Part shown: positions 55,412-64,000 of the stretch, piece by piece | How positions within the stretch are numbered: the stretch's first letter is position 1 | Layout: each line of letters begins with the position of its first letter | Assembly: GCF_029338555.1 (NCBI RefSeq) | Contig: NZ_CP119989.1 | Coordinates: 2,790,001-2,854,000 of the forward strand | Origin: Halobaculum marinum | Lineage (GTDB): Archaea; Halobacteriota; Halobacteria; Halobacteriales; Haloferacaceae | Direction: 5' to 3' | DNA: 64,000 nucleotides | The notes under the pieces: generated by a model | Databases searched by the model: none | The model's input: only the letters and a program-made list of their open reading frames with translations | Told to the model about the DNA's origin: nothing | Made by a program: the position numbers and the translations under genes

Positions 55412-56251
55412 TCAGTCGGTCGCCTCGGCGATCCCGAGGTAGCGACGGCCGATCGGGTCGGTCACTGGCAGCCAGTCGATCCGGCGGTCGCCGAGCGATC
55501 CTTCGGTACAGTCGTCGAATCGGGTCTCCGCACCAGCGTCGTACGCGAGCACATACGCGACTGGAGCGGGACCGAACTCGTCGACGCGCTCGGCGAACCA
55601 GTCGTCCTCGCTCGGCTGTGCCAGCGCGACTGGCTGGTCGGGGAAGACCGCCACTTCGGCGGCCACCTCCCCGAACTCGCTTCTCGTGGGCGTGGGCAGG
55701 TCGAACGCGTCGGTGAACCGCTGGACTGCGGCGTCGAGATCCGGGACGCCGACGACCACGGTGTCGACCCCGTGGATCGGCGACGAACCCAGGGTACCGG
55801 TGGGCTGGACGCGGCGCTCGCGCGGCGTGCGGTCCTCGATGAGAAACGGCAGCGTCGACCCCGGGTCGCCGTCGCCGAGGTACGTCAGGTCCCACTCGAC
55901 GAGCGTCCCGTCCTCCCGTGTCCGTTCGTACGCGGCGGGGCCGTCGACGCGGACGCCGCGCTCGTCGAGCGTCGCCGTCGCCGCCTCGATGTCGTCGACG
56001 CCGATGGCCCACGCGCACGGCCCGCCGTCTCGACGGATCGCGTCGTCCCACCACGGAGACTCCGTCTCCGACTCGATCGTGGAGATGAGTTCGATGTAGC
56101 TCCCGTCTCGAAACCCCACGATCGCCATGTGGGTCACGCCGTTGGAGTGCGCGCCGCCGTACTCGACCGGGAATCCGGCCGCCTCGAACGCGTCGACGAG
56201 CGACTCCAGGCTCCGCCCTGCGACCGTCACGTGGTCTACCCGTAGGTCCAT
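55412..56251 (-). CDS. VOC (glyoxalase-like) family protein
   Basis: 279 residues with two beta-alpha repeats. The first starts MDLRVDHVTVAGRSLE and contains YIELIS; the second starts HGVDTVVVGVPDLDAA. This is the layout of glyoxalase-like (Glyoxalase_3 type) proteins. Metal ligands His and Glu are present in the first half; the substrate is unknown. Ends 13 bases from the Liv operon on the other strand. Confidence 0.8.
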   Translation of the reverse strand: MDLRVDHVTVAGRSLESLVDAFEAAGFPVEYGGAHSNGVTHMAIVGFRDGSYIELISTIESETESPWWDDAIRRDGGPCAWAIGVDDIEAATATLDERGVRVDGPAAYERTREDGTLVEWDLTYLGDGDPGSTLPFLIEDRTPRERRVQPTGTLGSSPIHGVDTVVVGVPDLDAAVQRFTDAFDLPTPTRSEFGEVAAEVAVFPDQPVALAQPSEDDWFAERVDEFGPAPVAYVLAYDAGAETRFDDCTEGSLGDRRIDWLPVTDPIGRRYLGIAEATD

Positions 56252-56366
56252 ACAGAGACGGCGAATCGAGCGATCATATGCGTTGTGGGGACGGCGAGGG
56301 CTCGACAGACAGCTGGCGCCTGGCCCCGACGCGACGCGCGCGACGGTCGCGTCCTCGACCGCGGCG

Positions 56367-58865
56367 CTAGCGCCCGACGACCACGTCCTCCGACCCACCC
56401 GCTGGCACGTCGACCCCGCCGCGCCCGACGACCTGGTTCCACACCACCAGCACCGACGGCGTGAGGAACACCGCGGTGAGGTACGAGTAGAAGATCGACA
56501 GCGCCGTGAGCACGCCGAACTGCCCGAGCACGGGCGTGATCGCGAACACGAGCACGCCGATCCCGGAGGTGGTGGTGAGCATACTCCCGGCGAGCGCACT
56601 CCCGGTTCCCCGCACCGCGTCGTCTAACGCCTCCTCCAGTCCAGTCGTGTGGCCGTACTCGTCGGCGAACCGGTGGACGATGTGCGCGGAGTAATCGGTG
56701 CCCAGCCCGATCGTGATCGAGAGGATGGTGGCGGTGAGCGCGTTCACCGGGAGGTTCAGTGCCCGCATCGACCCGACGAGGAAGCAGATCGCCACGACGA
56801 TCGGGACGAGGTTGACGACGCCGAGCGAGGGGCGCCCCTCCAACAGCCAGTAGATGGCGACGAGGAACACCGCCGTCGCGCCGAGCGCGACCGCGAGGCT
56901 GGACACCGCCGACGCGAGGATCACGTCCGAGACGGCCTGGAACACGATCGTCTCCCCCGTCGCGGTCGCCTCGAACCGGTAGCGGTCTTCGAGCGTCTGC
57001 CCGGTCTGCGTCACCTCGGCCTGCGACGTGTCGGCCTCGATCTGGTAGACGACACGGGCGGCGCGGCGGTCCTCGGTGACGTACCGGAGCGTCTGGTCGC
57101 GGGCCGGCGAGTCCAACAGCGCGTCGTAGATCTGGTCGAGGTTGTCGTCGGGGATGCCGTCGTCGTTCGCGTCGTTGCGCTCGACGAGGCGGCGGAACGA
57201 CGGCGAGGCCGCCGACCGCGACTCGATCACCCCGAGGATGCTCTGGGTCTCTGCGCTCCGGTTCTCGGCGACCACCACCGCAGGGGGCTCCTCAGACGCC
57301 CGCGCGAACGACTGCAAGGCGTAGTCCTGCTCGAGGTTCCCTTCGACGTAGATGGTCACGGAGTCGCCCTGCGACTGCTCGAAGTTCGCTTCGAGGAAGT
57401 TGATCGTCCCTGTGACGGTGTAGTCGCTCGGGCGGAACGGCTCGGGGAGGTCCTCGAAGACCGCCGGCGTCTCCTCGGGCGGGAGGAAGTCGTCCTGCGA
57501 GAACGACGTGTCGACGCCGAGACCGTAGACGCCAGACGCCGCCGCCATGAGGACGACGAGCGCGAAGAACGCCCGCGGCGCGCGGCGCGCGACGAACAGC
57601 CCACTGGCAGAGATCCGACCGAGGAGCGACCCCTCTGCCCCCAGCGGGCGCTCGCCGAACGTCGGGAGGTTACGGCGTTCGCGGACGCGGTCGGAGAGCA
57701 CCTTCAGCGCGGGGAGGAACACGCCGAAGATGAGGAAGGTGAACGTGATGCCGACGGCGGCGACGATGCCGAACTCCCGGATCGGGGCGAGGTCGCTGGT
57801 GACGTTCGCGGCGAAGCCCAGCGTGGTCGTCCCGGTGACGATGAAGAACGCGACGAGCAACTGCCGGTTCGCCACCGACATGGACGATCGGATGCCGTTG
57901 CCGGCGACGCGCTCCTCGCGGTAGCGGTTGACGCTGTGGATGCCGAAGTCGATGCCGACCGCCAGCAGCAGCGGCGGGACCGCGATGAGGAGTTGGGAGA
58001 ACGGGATGCCCACGAGGCCGAGGAAGCCGAACGTCCAGACGAGCGTGATCCCGAGCGCGACCAGTCCCAACACGAGGTCGACGGGGTCGCGGTAGGCGAC
58101 CACGAGGAACACGAAGATGAGACCGATGGACGCGGGCAACACGAGGATCAGCGAGTCGAAGACGACGTTCGCGAACTCCGCGGAGACGAGGCCACCGCCG
58201 AACACGGTGATGTCGCCGCCGACGGTCCCGACGATGTTCTGGGCGCGCTGTTGGATCGAGGTCAGCGGGCTGTCGGTGCCGGCGCCCGCCGAGCCGCCGG
58301 TGGCGCCGATCGGTTCGTGGACGACGACCGCGACGGTCGCGCTCGCGCGGGCCGCGCTGGGGTTGAAGTCGTCGCTGAGTTGGCTCGTGAACGACTCACG
58401 CTCGGCGGCGGCGCGAACCGCCGCGTCGATCTCACGGGGCGTCGCGGCCTCCACAGCGCGGATCTGCGCGTCGAGCGTCCGCGCGCTCGGGTCGAGCGTG
58501 GTGGCGACCACCGACGCCGCGCTCGACGTGGAGACGACCCGCAGGGCGGGCGTGTCGGCGAGGCGTCGCTGGGCCTCCAGCATCCGCAACAGCGCCGGCT
58601 TCGCGAGCACGTTCGGCCCACGCTGGATCAGTTGGGTGCTGCCGGAGCTCGCCGCGAACGTCGGCGAGAACTCCTCGTCGACCGCCTCGAACGCCCGCTG
58701 CGCCGGGAGGTCCTCGGTGAACTGGCTCGTCCCCGCGTCCGTCGAGACGCCGCCGAGCCCCACCGCGAACCCCGCCGTGAGCACGAGGAACACCGCGACG
58801 ACCACGCCGGGTCGGTCGACGGTCGCACGCGAGACGGCGTCGACGGCGCGCTCGTACGCCCTCAT
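56367..58865 (-). CDS. MMPL/RND superfamily exporter
   Basis: 832 residues with 12 expected helices in two halves, each with one helix, a large outer loop and a helix bundle. Sterol-sensing-like stretches PPLLLAVGIDFGIHSVNRYREE and ITIGLGTDYSAHIVHRFADEYG mark helix 4 of each half. Belongs to the HAE3/MMPL group that moves hydrophobic molecules. The ATG overlaps the stop of the surface protein gene, so the two are translated together. Confidence 0.9.
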   Translation of the reverse strand: MRAYERAVDAVSRATVDRPGVVVAVFLVLTAGFAVGLGGVSTDAGTSQFTEDLPAQRAFEAVDEEFSPTFAASSGSTQLIQRGPNVLAKPALLRMLEAQRRLADTPALRVVSTSSAASVVATTLDPSARTLDAQIRAVEAATPREIDAAVRAAAERESFTSQLSDDFNPSAARASATVAVVVHEPIGATGGSAGAGTDSPLTSIQQRAQNIVGTVGGDITVFGGGLVSAEFANVVFDSLILVLPASIGLIFVFLVVAYRDPVDLVLGLVALGITLVWTFGFLGLVGIPFSQLLIAVPPLLLAVGIDFGIHSVNRYREERVAGNGIRSSMSVANRQLLVAFFIVTGTTTLGFAANVTSDLAPIREFGIVAAVGITFTFLIFGVFLPALKVLSDRVRERRNLPTFGERPLGAEGSLLGRISASGLFVARRAPRAFFALVVLMAAASGVYGLGVDTSFSQDDFLPPEETPAVFEDLPEPFRPSDYTVTGTINFLEANFEQSQGDSVTIYVEGNLEQDYALQSFARASEEPPAVVVAENRSAETQSILGVIESRSAASPSFRRLVERNDANDDGIPDDNLDQIYDALLDSPARDQTLRYVTEDRRAARVVYQIEADTSQAEVTQTGQTLEDRYRFEATATGETIVFQAVSDVILASAVSSLAVALGATAVFLVAIYWLLEGRPSLGVVNLVPIVVAICFLVGSMRALNLPVNALTATILSITIGLGTDYSAHIVHRFADEYGHTTGLEEALDDAVRGTGSALAGSMLTTTSGIGVLVFAITPVLGQFGVLTALSIFYSYLTAVFLTPSVLVVWNQVVGRGGVDVPAGGSEDVVVGR

Positions 58866-61831
58866 CCGTCGGTCCCGGGCGGCCCGTCGTCGCCTCCCTC
58901 GTGTCCAGTCGACGCGTCGTCCGACTGCTGGTCGGGAGTGTGCGCCTCGGAGACGACGGCCCGCTCGAACGCACCCCACGCAGTCTCGCTATCGCCGTCA
59001 GCCTCGGCGACAGTGGCGCGCTCGAACGCACCCCAGCCACCATCGGCAGGGCCACCACCGTCGTGTCTCGCCGACCCCTCGTTGGACTGGCTGTCGGCAG
59101 TGTCGACCTCTGCGACGGCAGCGCGCTCGAACGCACCCCACTCGTCGTCGGCATCGTCTGGTTGGTCGACGCCACCGTCGCCAGCGGTCTCCGAGGCGCC
59201 AACCTCGCCAGTCGCGGCCGGACCCGGGTCGTCGCTCCCGCCGTCTTGTGTCGTGGTGGGGACATCCCCTCTCGGCGCGGGCGAACTCCGACCGCCAAGC
59301 CGGCGCCGGAGGAGGAACGCGGCGACGAGGAGGATGACGAACCCCACGAGCACGGGGACGAGCCAGTCGGGCAGTTGCTGTGGCGCCGGTTGGACGACGC
59401 CCACGCCGACGTTCACGGGGTCGGAGAGTTCGGTGTCGCCGTCCGGCGTCGTGTAGAGGAAGTCCACCGACAGCAGGTACGGCTTCTCGGCGGCGCCGCC
59501 GGCGGCCGACACGGTGAACTGAATCGTGACGGACTCGCCGGGCGCGAGCGACGAGACGAACACCTGGTCGTCGTCCACGGACAGGGGGTCGTCGGCGAAC
59601 GCCTTCGCCCGGATGTCGGTGAGCGGGACGCCGCGGGTGTTTGTCAGCGTGAGTTCGACGACGTCGCTCTCGCCGGCGGTGACGGTGGCCGAGCGGTCGT
59701 CGACGGCGAACGGGTCGCGTGCGGGAGCGATCTCGACGTCGGTCGTGAGCGGGTCGCTCTCGCGCCGGTCGCCGTCGTCGTCCGTGTACGCGACGCGGTA
59801 CGACAACTGCCGGGTTCCGGGCCCGGCGTTCTCTGTGATCTCGATCGGGAGGTCGAAGGTGGCGGTCGCGCCGGGGGCGAGTTCGCCGACGGCGGCCTCG
59901 GTCTCGATGGGGGCAACGTTCTGAGCCTCGGTGACGAGCGTGACGCCGACGGCGCTCACGGCCGTCGGCCCGGTGTTGGTCACGGCGACGCGGACGCGGC
60001 CCTCCTCGCCGACCCGCAGCGTACTCTCGACGGTCCGAGCGTCGAACGTCTGCTCGGAGACAGGCGTGGCCCCGAACGCGAGCGCGTCGGAGCGCCGCTG
60101 CTGTCCGTCCTCGTCCTCGAACGCGACCGACGCCTCGAACGCGTACGTCTGGCCGGCGGTGTCCTCGCCGGCGCGGACGCGGTAGGTGACGATCCGGCGC
60201 TCGCCCGGCTCCCACCGACCGACGAACCGGGTGTCGTTGAGGCCGTCGCCGACGAGGAGCCCCGAACTCCGCGACGCCAGCGAGACGGTGGCGTCGGTGA
60301 GCGTCTCGTCGCCCCGGTTGACGACGGTGAGCACGAGCGGGCCGTCGTCACCCGCCTGGAGGCGCGCGTCGACCGCCGTGAGTTCGAAGCGCGCCGTCTC
60401 GCTGGACACGTCGACGATCAGGTCGATCGGGTCGCTCTCGCGCCGGTCGCCCGCGGGCGTGACGTACTCGACGACGACGGTGACGCGCCGCTCACCGGGC
60501 TGTGCGGTGTCGAGCACCGACACCGGGAGCGAGAAGTCGGCGTCGTCGTCCTCCTCCACGTCGCCGAGCACGGTGACCGGGTCGCGCACCCTGACGTTTT
60601 CGTCCGTCTCGACGACGCGTATCACCGCCGCCTCGACGTCGCGCGGCCCCTCGTTCTCGACGGTGCCTGTCACGCGGCCCTCCTCGCCGACGCGGAGCGT
60701 GCTCTCCACGTCCGTGACGGTGAACGACTGCTCGCCGTCGGGTTCGACGGAGGCGACGAGCACGGTGGAGGTCTGTCGGTCTCCGTTCTCGTCGGTGTAC
60801 GACACCGTCACTTCCAGCGGGTACTGCTGGCTGGCGGCGTCTGCCGACAGCGTCGCGTCGACCGTGACCGTCTCGCGGTCGCCGTCGTCCCAGTCGCCGA
60901 CCGCGCGCGTCGCCTCGCCGTCGCCGCCGAGTCGGAGGTCGTCGTTCGGCGACCGCACCGTCACGGTCGCGTCGCGCAGGTCCTCTTCGCCGACGTTCCG
61001 CAGTTCGATATCGACCGGCCCCGTCTCCCCGACCTGCAGGTCCGAGTCCACGTCGGTCACCCTGAAGCGACCATCCTCGGTCACCACCAACTCCACGTCG
61101 AACGTGTCGCGCTCGAACTCGCGGTCGCTGTCGTCGTCGGTGATCTCTTCGGTGTAGTCGTACTCGACGGTCACCTCCAGGTCGTACACACCCGGATCGG
61201 CGTCTTCGTCGACCTGGATGGCGAAGCCCGCCTCCGCGACCGACCCGGCGGGGAGGTCACCAAGCGCCGTCTCGGCGGTGTTCACCGTGACTGGTGCGTC
61301 ACCGTCGTCCAGTTCGACGCGGACGTTCCGCGCCGTCGTCACCGCCTCTTGGCCCGTCGGTGGCGTGTCCAGCCCCTCGTCGTCGACGGTGCCGCCGTTG
61401 GCGATTTGGACGGTGAGGCGCCGCTCCTCGCCCGGCGCGACGGTGTTGTCCGGGAGGAACACGTCGACGTCGGGTTCCCCCTCGACGGTCACGGGCGTCG
61501 GCGTCGCTGTCGGCGTCGCTGTCGACTCGCCGTCGTCGCTGTCGGAGCCGTCGCCGTCGGAGCCGTCGGTCCCGTCGCTTTCGGAGCCGTCGCCGTCGGA
61601 GCCGTCGGTCCCGTCGCTTTCGGAGCCGTCGCCGTCGGAGCCGTCGGTCCCGTCGGAGCCGTCGTCTGTGGTGTCGTCGTCACACGAGTGGCTCGACTCC
61701 TCGGTCATCGTCGAGTCGGTGCAGTCGCCACCCGCGGCGACGGTGGGCACGCCCGGCACGACCACGGCGACCGCTCCGGTGACGAGCAGCAGCGTGACGA
61801 GGAGGACGCGGCCGCGGCGCTGGCGACTCAT
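58862..61831 (-). CDS. COG1361-like surface protein with C-terminal anchor and repeated tail motif
   Basis: 989 residues. Signal peptide; a Ser/Asp/Gly tandem repeat (about residues 57-97); six or seven beta-sandwich NEW3/CARDB-like domains with recurring VESTLRVGEEGRV and TLTNTRGVPLTDIRA elements; a transmembrane helix LVPVLVGFVILLVAAFLL; and a cytoplasmic tail of about 130 residues with three WGAFERA motifs. COG1361-type proteins are known next to RND exporters in archaea and may form their outer part. Confidence 0.85.
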   Translation of the reverse strand: MSRQRRGRVLLVTLLLVTGAVAVVVPGVPTVAAGGDCTDSTMTEESSHSCDDDTTDDGSDGTDGSDGDGSESDGTDGSDGDGSESDGTDGSDGDGSDSDDGESTATPTATPTPVTVEGEPDVDVFLPDNTVAPGEERRLTVQIANGGTVDDEGLDTPPTGQEAVTTARNVRVELDDGDAPVTVNTAETALGDLPAGSVAEAGFAIQVDEDADPGVYDLEVTVEYDYTEEITDDDSDREFERDTFDVELVVTEDGRFRVTDVDSDLQVGETGPVDIELRNVGEEDLRDATVTVRSPNDDLRLGGDGEATRAVGDWDDGDRETVTVDATLSADAASQQYPLEVTVSYTDENGDRQTSTVLVASVEPDGEQSFTVTDVESTLRVGEEGRVTGTVENEGPRDVEAAVIRVVETDENVRVRDPVTVLGDVEEDDDADFSLPVSVLDTAQPGERRVTVVVEYVTPAGDRRESDPIDLIVDVSSETARFELTAVDARLQAGDDGPLVLTVVNRGDETLTDATVSLASRSSGLLVGDGLNDTRFVGRWEPGERRIVTYRVRAGEDTAGQTYAFEASVAFEDEDGQQRRSDALAFGATPVSEQTFDARTVESTLRVGEEGRVRVAVTNTGPTAVSAVGVTLVTEAQNVAPIETEAAVGELAPGATATFDLPIEITENAGPGTRQLSYRVAYTDDDGDRRESDPLTTDVEIAPARDPFAVDDRSATVTAGESDVVELTLTNTRGVPLTDIRAKAFADDPLSVDDDQVFVSSLAPGESVTIQFTVSAAGGAAEKPYLLSVDFLYTTPDGDTELSDPVNVGVGVVQPAPQQLPDWLVPVLVGFVILLVAAFLLRRRLGGRSSPAPRGDVPTTTQDGGSDDPGPAATGEVGASETAGDGGVDQPDDADDEWGAFERAAVAEVDTADSQSNEGSARHDGGGPADGGWGAFERATVAEADGDSETAWGAFERAVVSEAHTPDQQSDDASTGHEGGDDGPPGTDG
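61541..61660 (-). repeat. 39-base tandem repeat, about three copies
   Basis: Encodes SDGTDGSDGDGSE units in the N-terminal linker of the surface protein. The period is a multiple of three, so copy number can change without a frameshift. Confidence 0.75.
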
Positions 61832-62041
61832 CGTCTACACCACGTCCGCGAGTCGGTCTGCCGACACGGCTCACGGTCCGCTTGCCCGCGATTCACGACG
61901 CGTGTTCGCTCCGCCGCTCGCTTTGTAGTACGCCGGCTTACCCGGCACGAGTGTGGATAACCCGGGAGTAAGTCGGTCGTAACCAGCGGTCGGGGCGCGA
62001 CGGACCGCAGGCTGTTTCAGCCGCCGTCCGATCGGTCGACT

Positions 62042-63319
62042 GTGCGCCCTCCATCGGTTCCACGCTCTGGACTCCTCGCGGTCCTCGCGTCGACGCTCGT
62101 CACACCCGTCGGCGTGCTCGCGCTCGGCTGGTCGACGACGGTGTTGCTCGGCGTGTTCGTCGTCGAGGTGATCGCCGTCGTCTGGTGGTCGGTCGCGAAG
62201 ATCCCGTTCGCCGCGAAGCGACCGAACGCCGCCGTCGACGACGACCGGCTGTTCGGCCCGTTCCAGGCGAAACGCGGCGAGATCGACCTCCCCGGACCGC
62301 TCCCGCCCGTGTACCCGCGGAACCTCCCGACGCTGGTCGTGGTCGTCTGTTTCCTCGCGCCGCTGGAGACGATGGTGGCGCTGGCGGTGTTCGGCGTCGC
62401 CGCGCCGCCGGCCACCGAGGCGGCGGCCGGACAGTTGGCGGTCGGTGGGCTGGCGGTCGTCGTCGGGCGCGGGTACGAGACGTGGCGCGACTACTTCCAC
62501 GACGGCGGGTATCGCGACCACTCGGCGCGATCGGTGTTGATCCTCCCACTCGTCCACCTGCTGGGCGTCGGCGCCTTGTTGTTCCTCGCCGCGCTGGTAG
62601 ACGGGTCGGGCGTCGCGGGTGACGTCGTGCTCTGGGCGATGATCGTCGGGAAGCTCGCGTTCGACGTCCGGTCGCTCCAGGTCGAGCGCGACCCCGACGA
62701 CCACGGCTGGCTGTACCGCGTGTTCGGCAGCGAGGCGACCGAAATCGAGCCAGAGCCGGTCGCCGTCCCCGACGACGACCCCACCGTCACCGCCCGCCCG
62801 CCACGGCTGGTCGGCGTCGTCGACGCCGTCGCCCGCGGCGTGACGTACTCGCTGTCGAGTGCCGCCCTCGCTGCGTGGGTGCTCGCCGCCGTGTTGGTCG
62901 GTGTCGGCGCCGCGTCGCTCGCAGTGTGGCCGCTGCTCGCGGCGGTTGGGGTCGGCGCGTTCCGCACACTCGGTCGTTACCTCGCGTACGGGAGCGTCGA
63001 GTACCGCGTGTACGACGACGTCCTCGTGGTGTATGACCGACTGATCGGCGAGCCACAGGCCCGCGTAGAGCGTACCGGCGTCACCGACGCCGCGGTCGTG
63101 CGCGACCCGCTAGACCGGCTGTTCGGAACGCACACGCTGACGATCGCCGGGGCCGACGACGGCGACGAGCGCCCGCCGCGGTCGAGCCTGCTCCCGGCGG
63201 ATCCCGACGCGGTCACCGACGACGCCGCGAACGCGAATCGCTCCGTGCGAGTGGCCCACGTCATCGAGCCCACGGCGCTCGCGGGCGCGCTCGGGGTGTC
63301 GTGGCTCCTGGAGCGGTGA
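62042..63319 (+). CDS. DUF6498 membrane protein
   Basis: 425 residues, GTG start. About six to eight helices; hallmarks WWSVAKIPFAAKRP, GYETWRDYFHDGGYRDHSA and MIVGKLAFDVRSLQVE. The C-terminal part (VEYRVYDDVLVVYDRLIG to LFGTHTLTI) looks like a bacterial PH (bPH2) domain. Function unknown. Confidence 0.82.
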   Translation: MRPPSVPRSGLLAVLASTLVTPVGVLALGWSTTVLLGVFVVEVIAVVWWSVAKIPFAAKRPNAAVDDDRLFGPFQAKRGEIDLPGPLPPVYPRNLPTLVVVVCFLAPLETMVALAVFGVAAPPATEAAAGQLAVGGLAVVVGRGYETWRDYFHDGGYRDHSARSVLILPLVHLLGVGALLFLAALVDGSGVAGDVVLWAMIVGKLAFDVRSLQVERDPDDHGWLYRVFGSEATEIEPEPVAVPDDDPTVTARPPRLVGVVDAVARGVTYSLSSAALAAWVLAAVLVGVGAASLAVWPLLAAVGVGAFRTLGRYLAYGSVEYRVYDDVLVVYDRLIGEPQARVERTGVTDAAVVRDPLDRLFGTHTLTIAGADDGDERPPRSSLLPADPDAVTDDAANANRSVRVAHVIEPTALAGALGVSWLLER

Positions 63320-63361
63320 GTCGCGGACGGCGGGGCGGACCTGCCGACCCGGGTCGGAGGC

Positions 63362-64000
63362 TCAGTCAGCGGCGGGCGACGCGCCGCCGGTGGACTCGCC
63401 GGCGGCGGCGACGGTCCCCTCGTTGTCGGCGACCCACCGGAGCAGGAGGTACGCAAACACGTACTTCGCGACCACGTCGAGCCCGGAGTACGCCCACGAG
63501 GTAACGCCGACCGACTGCACCAGCGCGAGGCCCTCGACGCCGAGCGCCCACACGATCGGGTAGCCGAGCCAGAGGACGACCGTGAGCGCGCGGAGCGTGT
63601 CGAATATCTCGCCGGCCCCGGCAGCCGTCGCGGCGTCGGCCCACTCGGTGAGCAGTGCGTACAGCACGACCGCGAAGAACGCACAGCTGATCAGGTAGAA
63701 CACCCACCGGAGGAGGTACGAGGAGGTGATCAGCGCCGCCGCCAGCCCCGTGACGCACATCGCGATGTCGGCGACAATGACGGTGAACAGGCTCCCTCGG
63801 TCGACATCGGCGAGCAACCCGAGCGCGAGGAGGATCATCGGCGTCGACAGCGCCCACGTGAGGTACCGTCCCCACTGGCTGAGCACCTCCTGTCCGCCGA
63901 GCGGGTGGCCCGCGGGCATCTCGATCAGGCCGACGGTCAGCCCTGAGACCAGCGCCGTGTAACTCGACAACGAGATCAGCGGGATCATGAGCGTCGCCGC
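63362..64000 (-). CDS. hop: Halorhodopsin, light-driven chloride pump (5' end outside window)
   Basis: The last 212 residues of a microbial rhodopsin, from within helix B to the stop. Helix C reads RYLTWALSTPMILLALG: Thr, Ser and Ala replace the Asp, Thr and Asp of proton pumps, the TSA pattern of chloride-pumping halorhodopsin. The retinal-binding Lys is in YSGLDVVAKYVFAYLL (helix G). The frame continues past an internal Met to the window edge, so helix A and the start are missing here. Confidence 0.93.
   Translation of the reverse strand, partial: AATLMIPLISLSSYTALVSGLTVGLIEMPAGHPLGGQEVLSQWGRYLTWALSTPMILLALGLLADVDRGSLFTVIVADIAMCVTGLAAALITSSYLLRWVFYLISCAFFAVVLYALLTEWADAATAAGAGEIFDTLRALTVVLWLGYPIVWALGVEGLALVQSVGVTSWAYSGLDVVAKYVFAYLLLRWVADNEGTVAAAGESTGGASPAAD

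Noticed and set aside
56649-61960. Two very long plus-strand open frames opposite the exporter and surface protein
   Set aside because: Composition mirrors the reverse of the acidic true genes; no domain, and both conflict with strong minus-strand genes.

Overview
This is a high-GC haloarchaeal chromosome segment of the Haloferax/Halobacterium type. The evidence is strongly acidic proteins, AT-rich boxes about 25-30 bases ahead of start codons (leaderless transcription), Tat lipoproteins with a C-terminal Cys lipobox, ftsZ2 with its cdrS/cdrL regulators, halorhodopsin, a soluble chemotaxis transducer and a haloarchaeal tRNA-Ser. No rRNA or CRISPR array is present.

Layout. 0-3.5 kb: tRNA thiolation enzyme NcsA converges on the cdrS-ftsZ2 cell-division operon, with cdrL next to it; seven GTCTTAC boxes surround the two regulators. 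3.6-6.6 kb: an overlapping Zn/Mn ABC transporter operon. 6.7-13.6 kb: housekeeping and hypothetical genes (M24 peptidase-like, HAD-like, soluble Htr, DUF2070, GMP synthase amidotransferase subunit, HNH-like and small zinc proteins). 13.6-19.5 kb: an M48 protease divergent from a translationally coupled operon DUF4129-DUF7269-DUF58-DUF7519. 19.6-21.6 kb: small genes including DUF192 and a peroxiredoxin.

21.7-27.3 kb is an accessory island. It holds an IS4-type transposase, lower-GC orphan membrane proteins and lipoproteins, and three copies of a 75-89 bp repeat that separate single genes. It ends beside a tRNA-Ser whose 3' end is duplicated, an attachment-site signature. 27.5-32 kb carries MoxR convergent with a second copy of the DUF4129-DUF7269-DUF58-DUF7519 operon, so one MoxR ATPase may serve two paralogous membrane modules.

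32-40.9 kb: two-component proteins, two medium-chain dehydrogenases, UspA, DUF5684, a Na+/Ca2+ exchanger, and DUF5519 and DUF5995 proteins. 41-48.1 kb: a seven-gene type IV pilus-like operon (ATPase, membrane platform, five small membrane-anchored proteins). 48-50.3 kb: DUF3592 and a large Tat lipoprotein. 50.6-55.4 kb: a complete LivKHMGF-type ABC transporter operon. 55.4-63.3 kb: a VOC protein, a COG1361-like surface protein coupled to an MMPL/RND exporter, and DUF6498. The window ends inside a halorhodopsin gene.

Functions come from motif recognition and remembered family knowledge; no database search was possible. DUF numbers of the small haloarchaeal families are from memory and should be treated as provisional.
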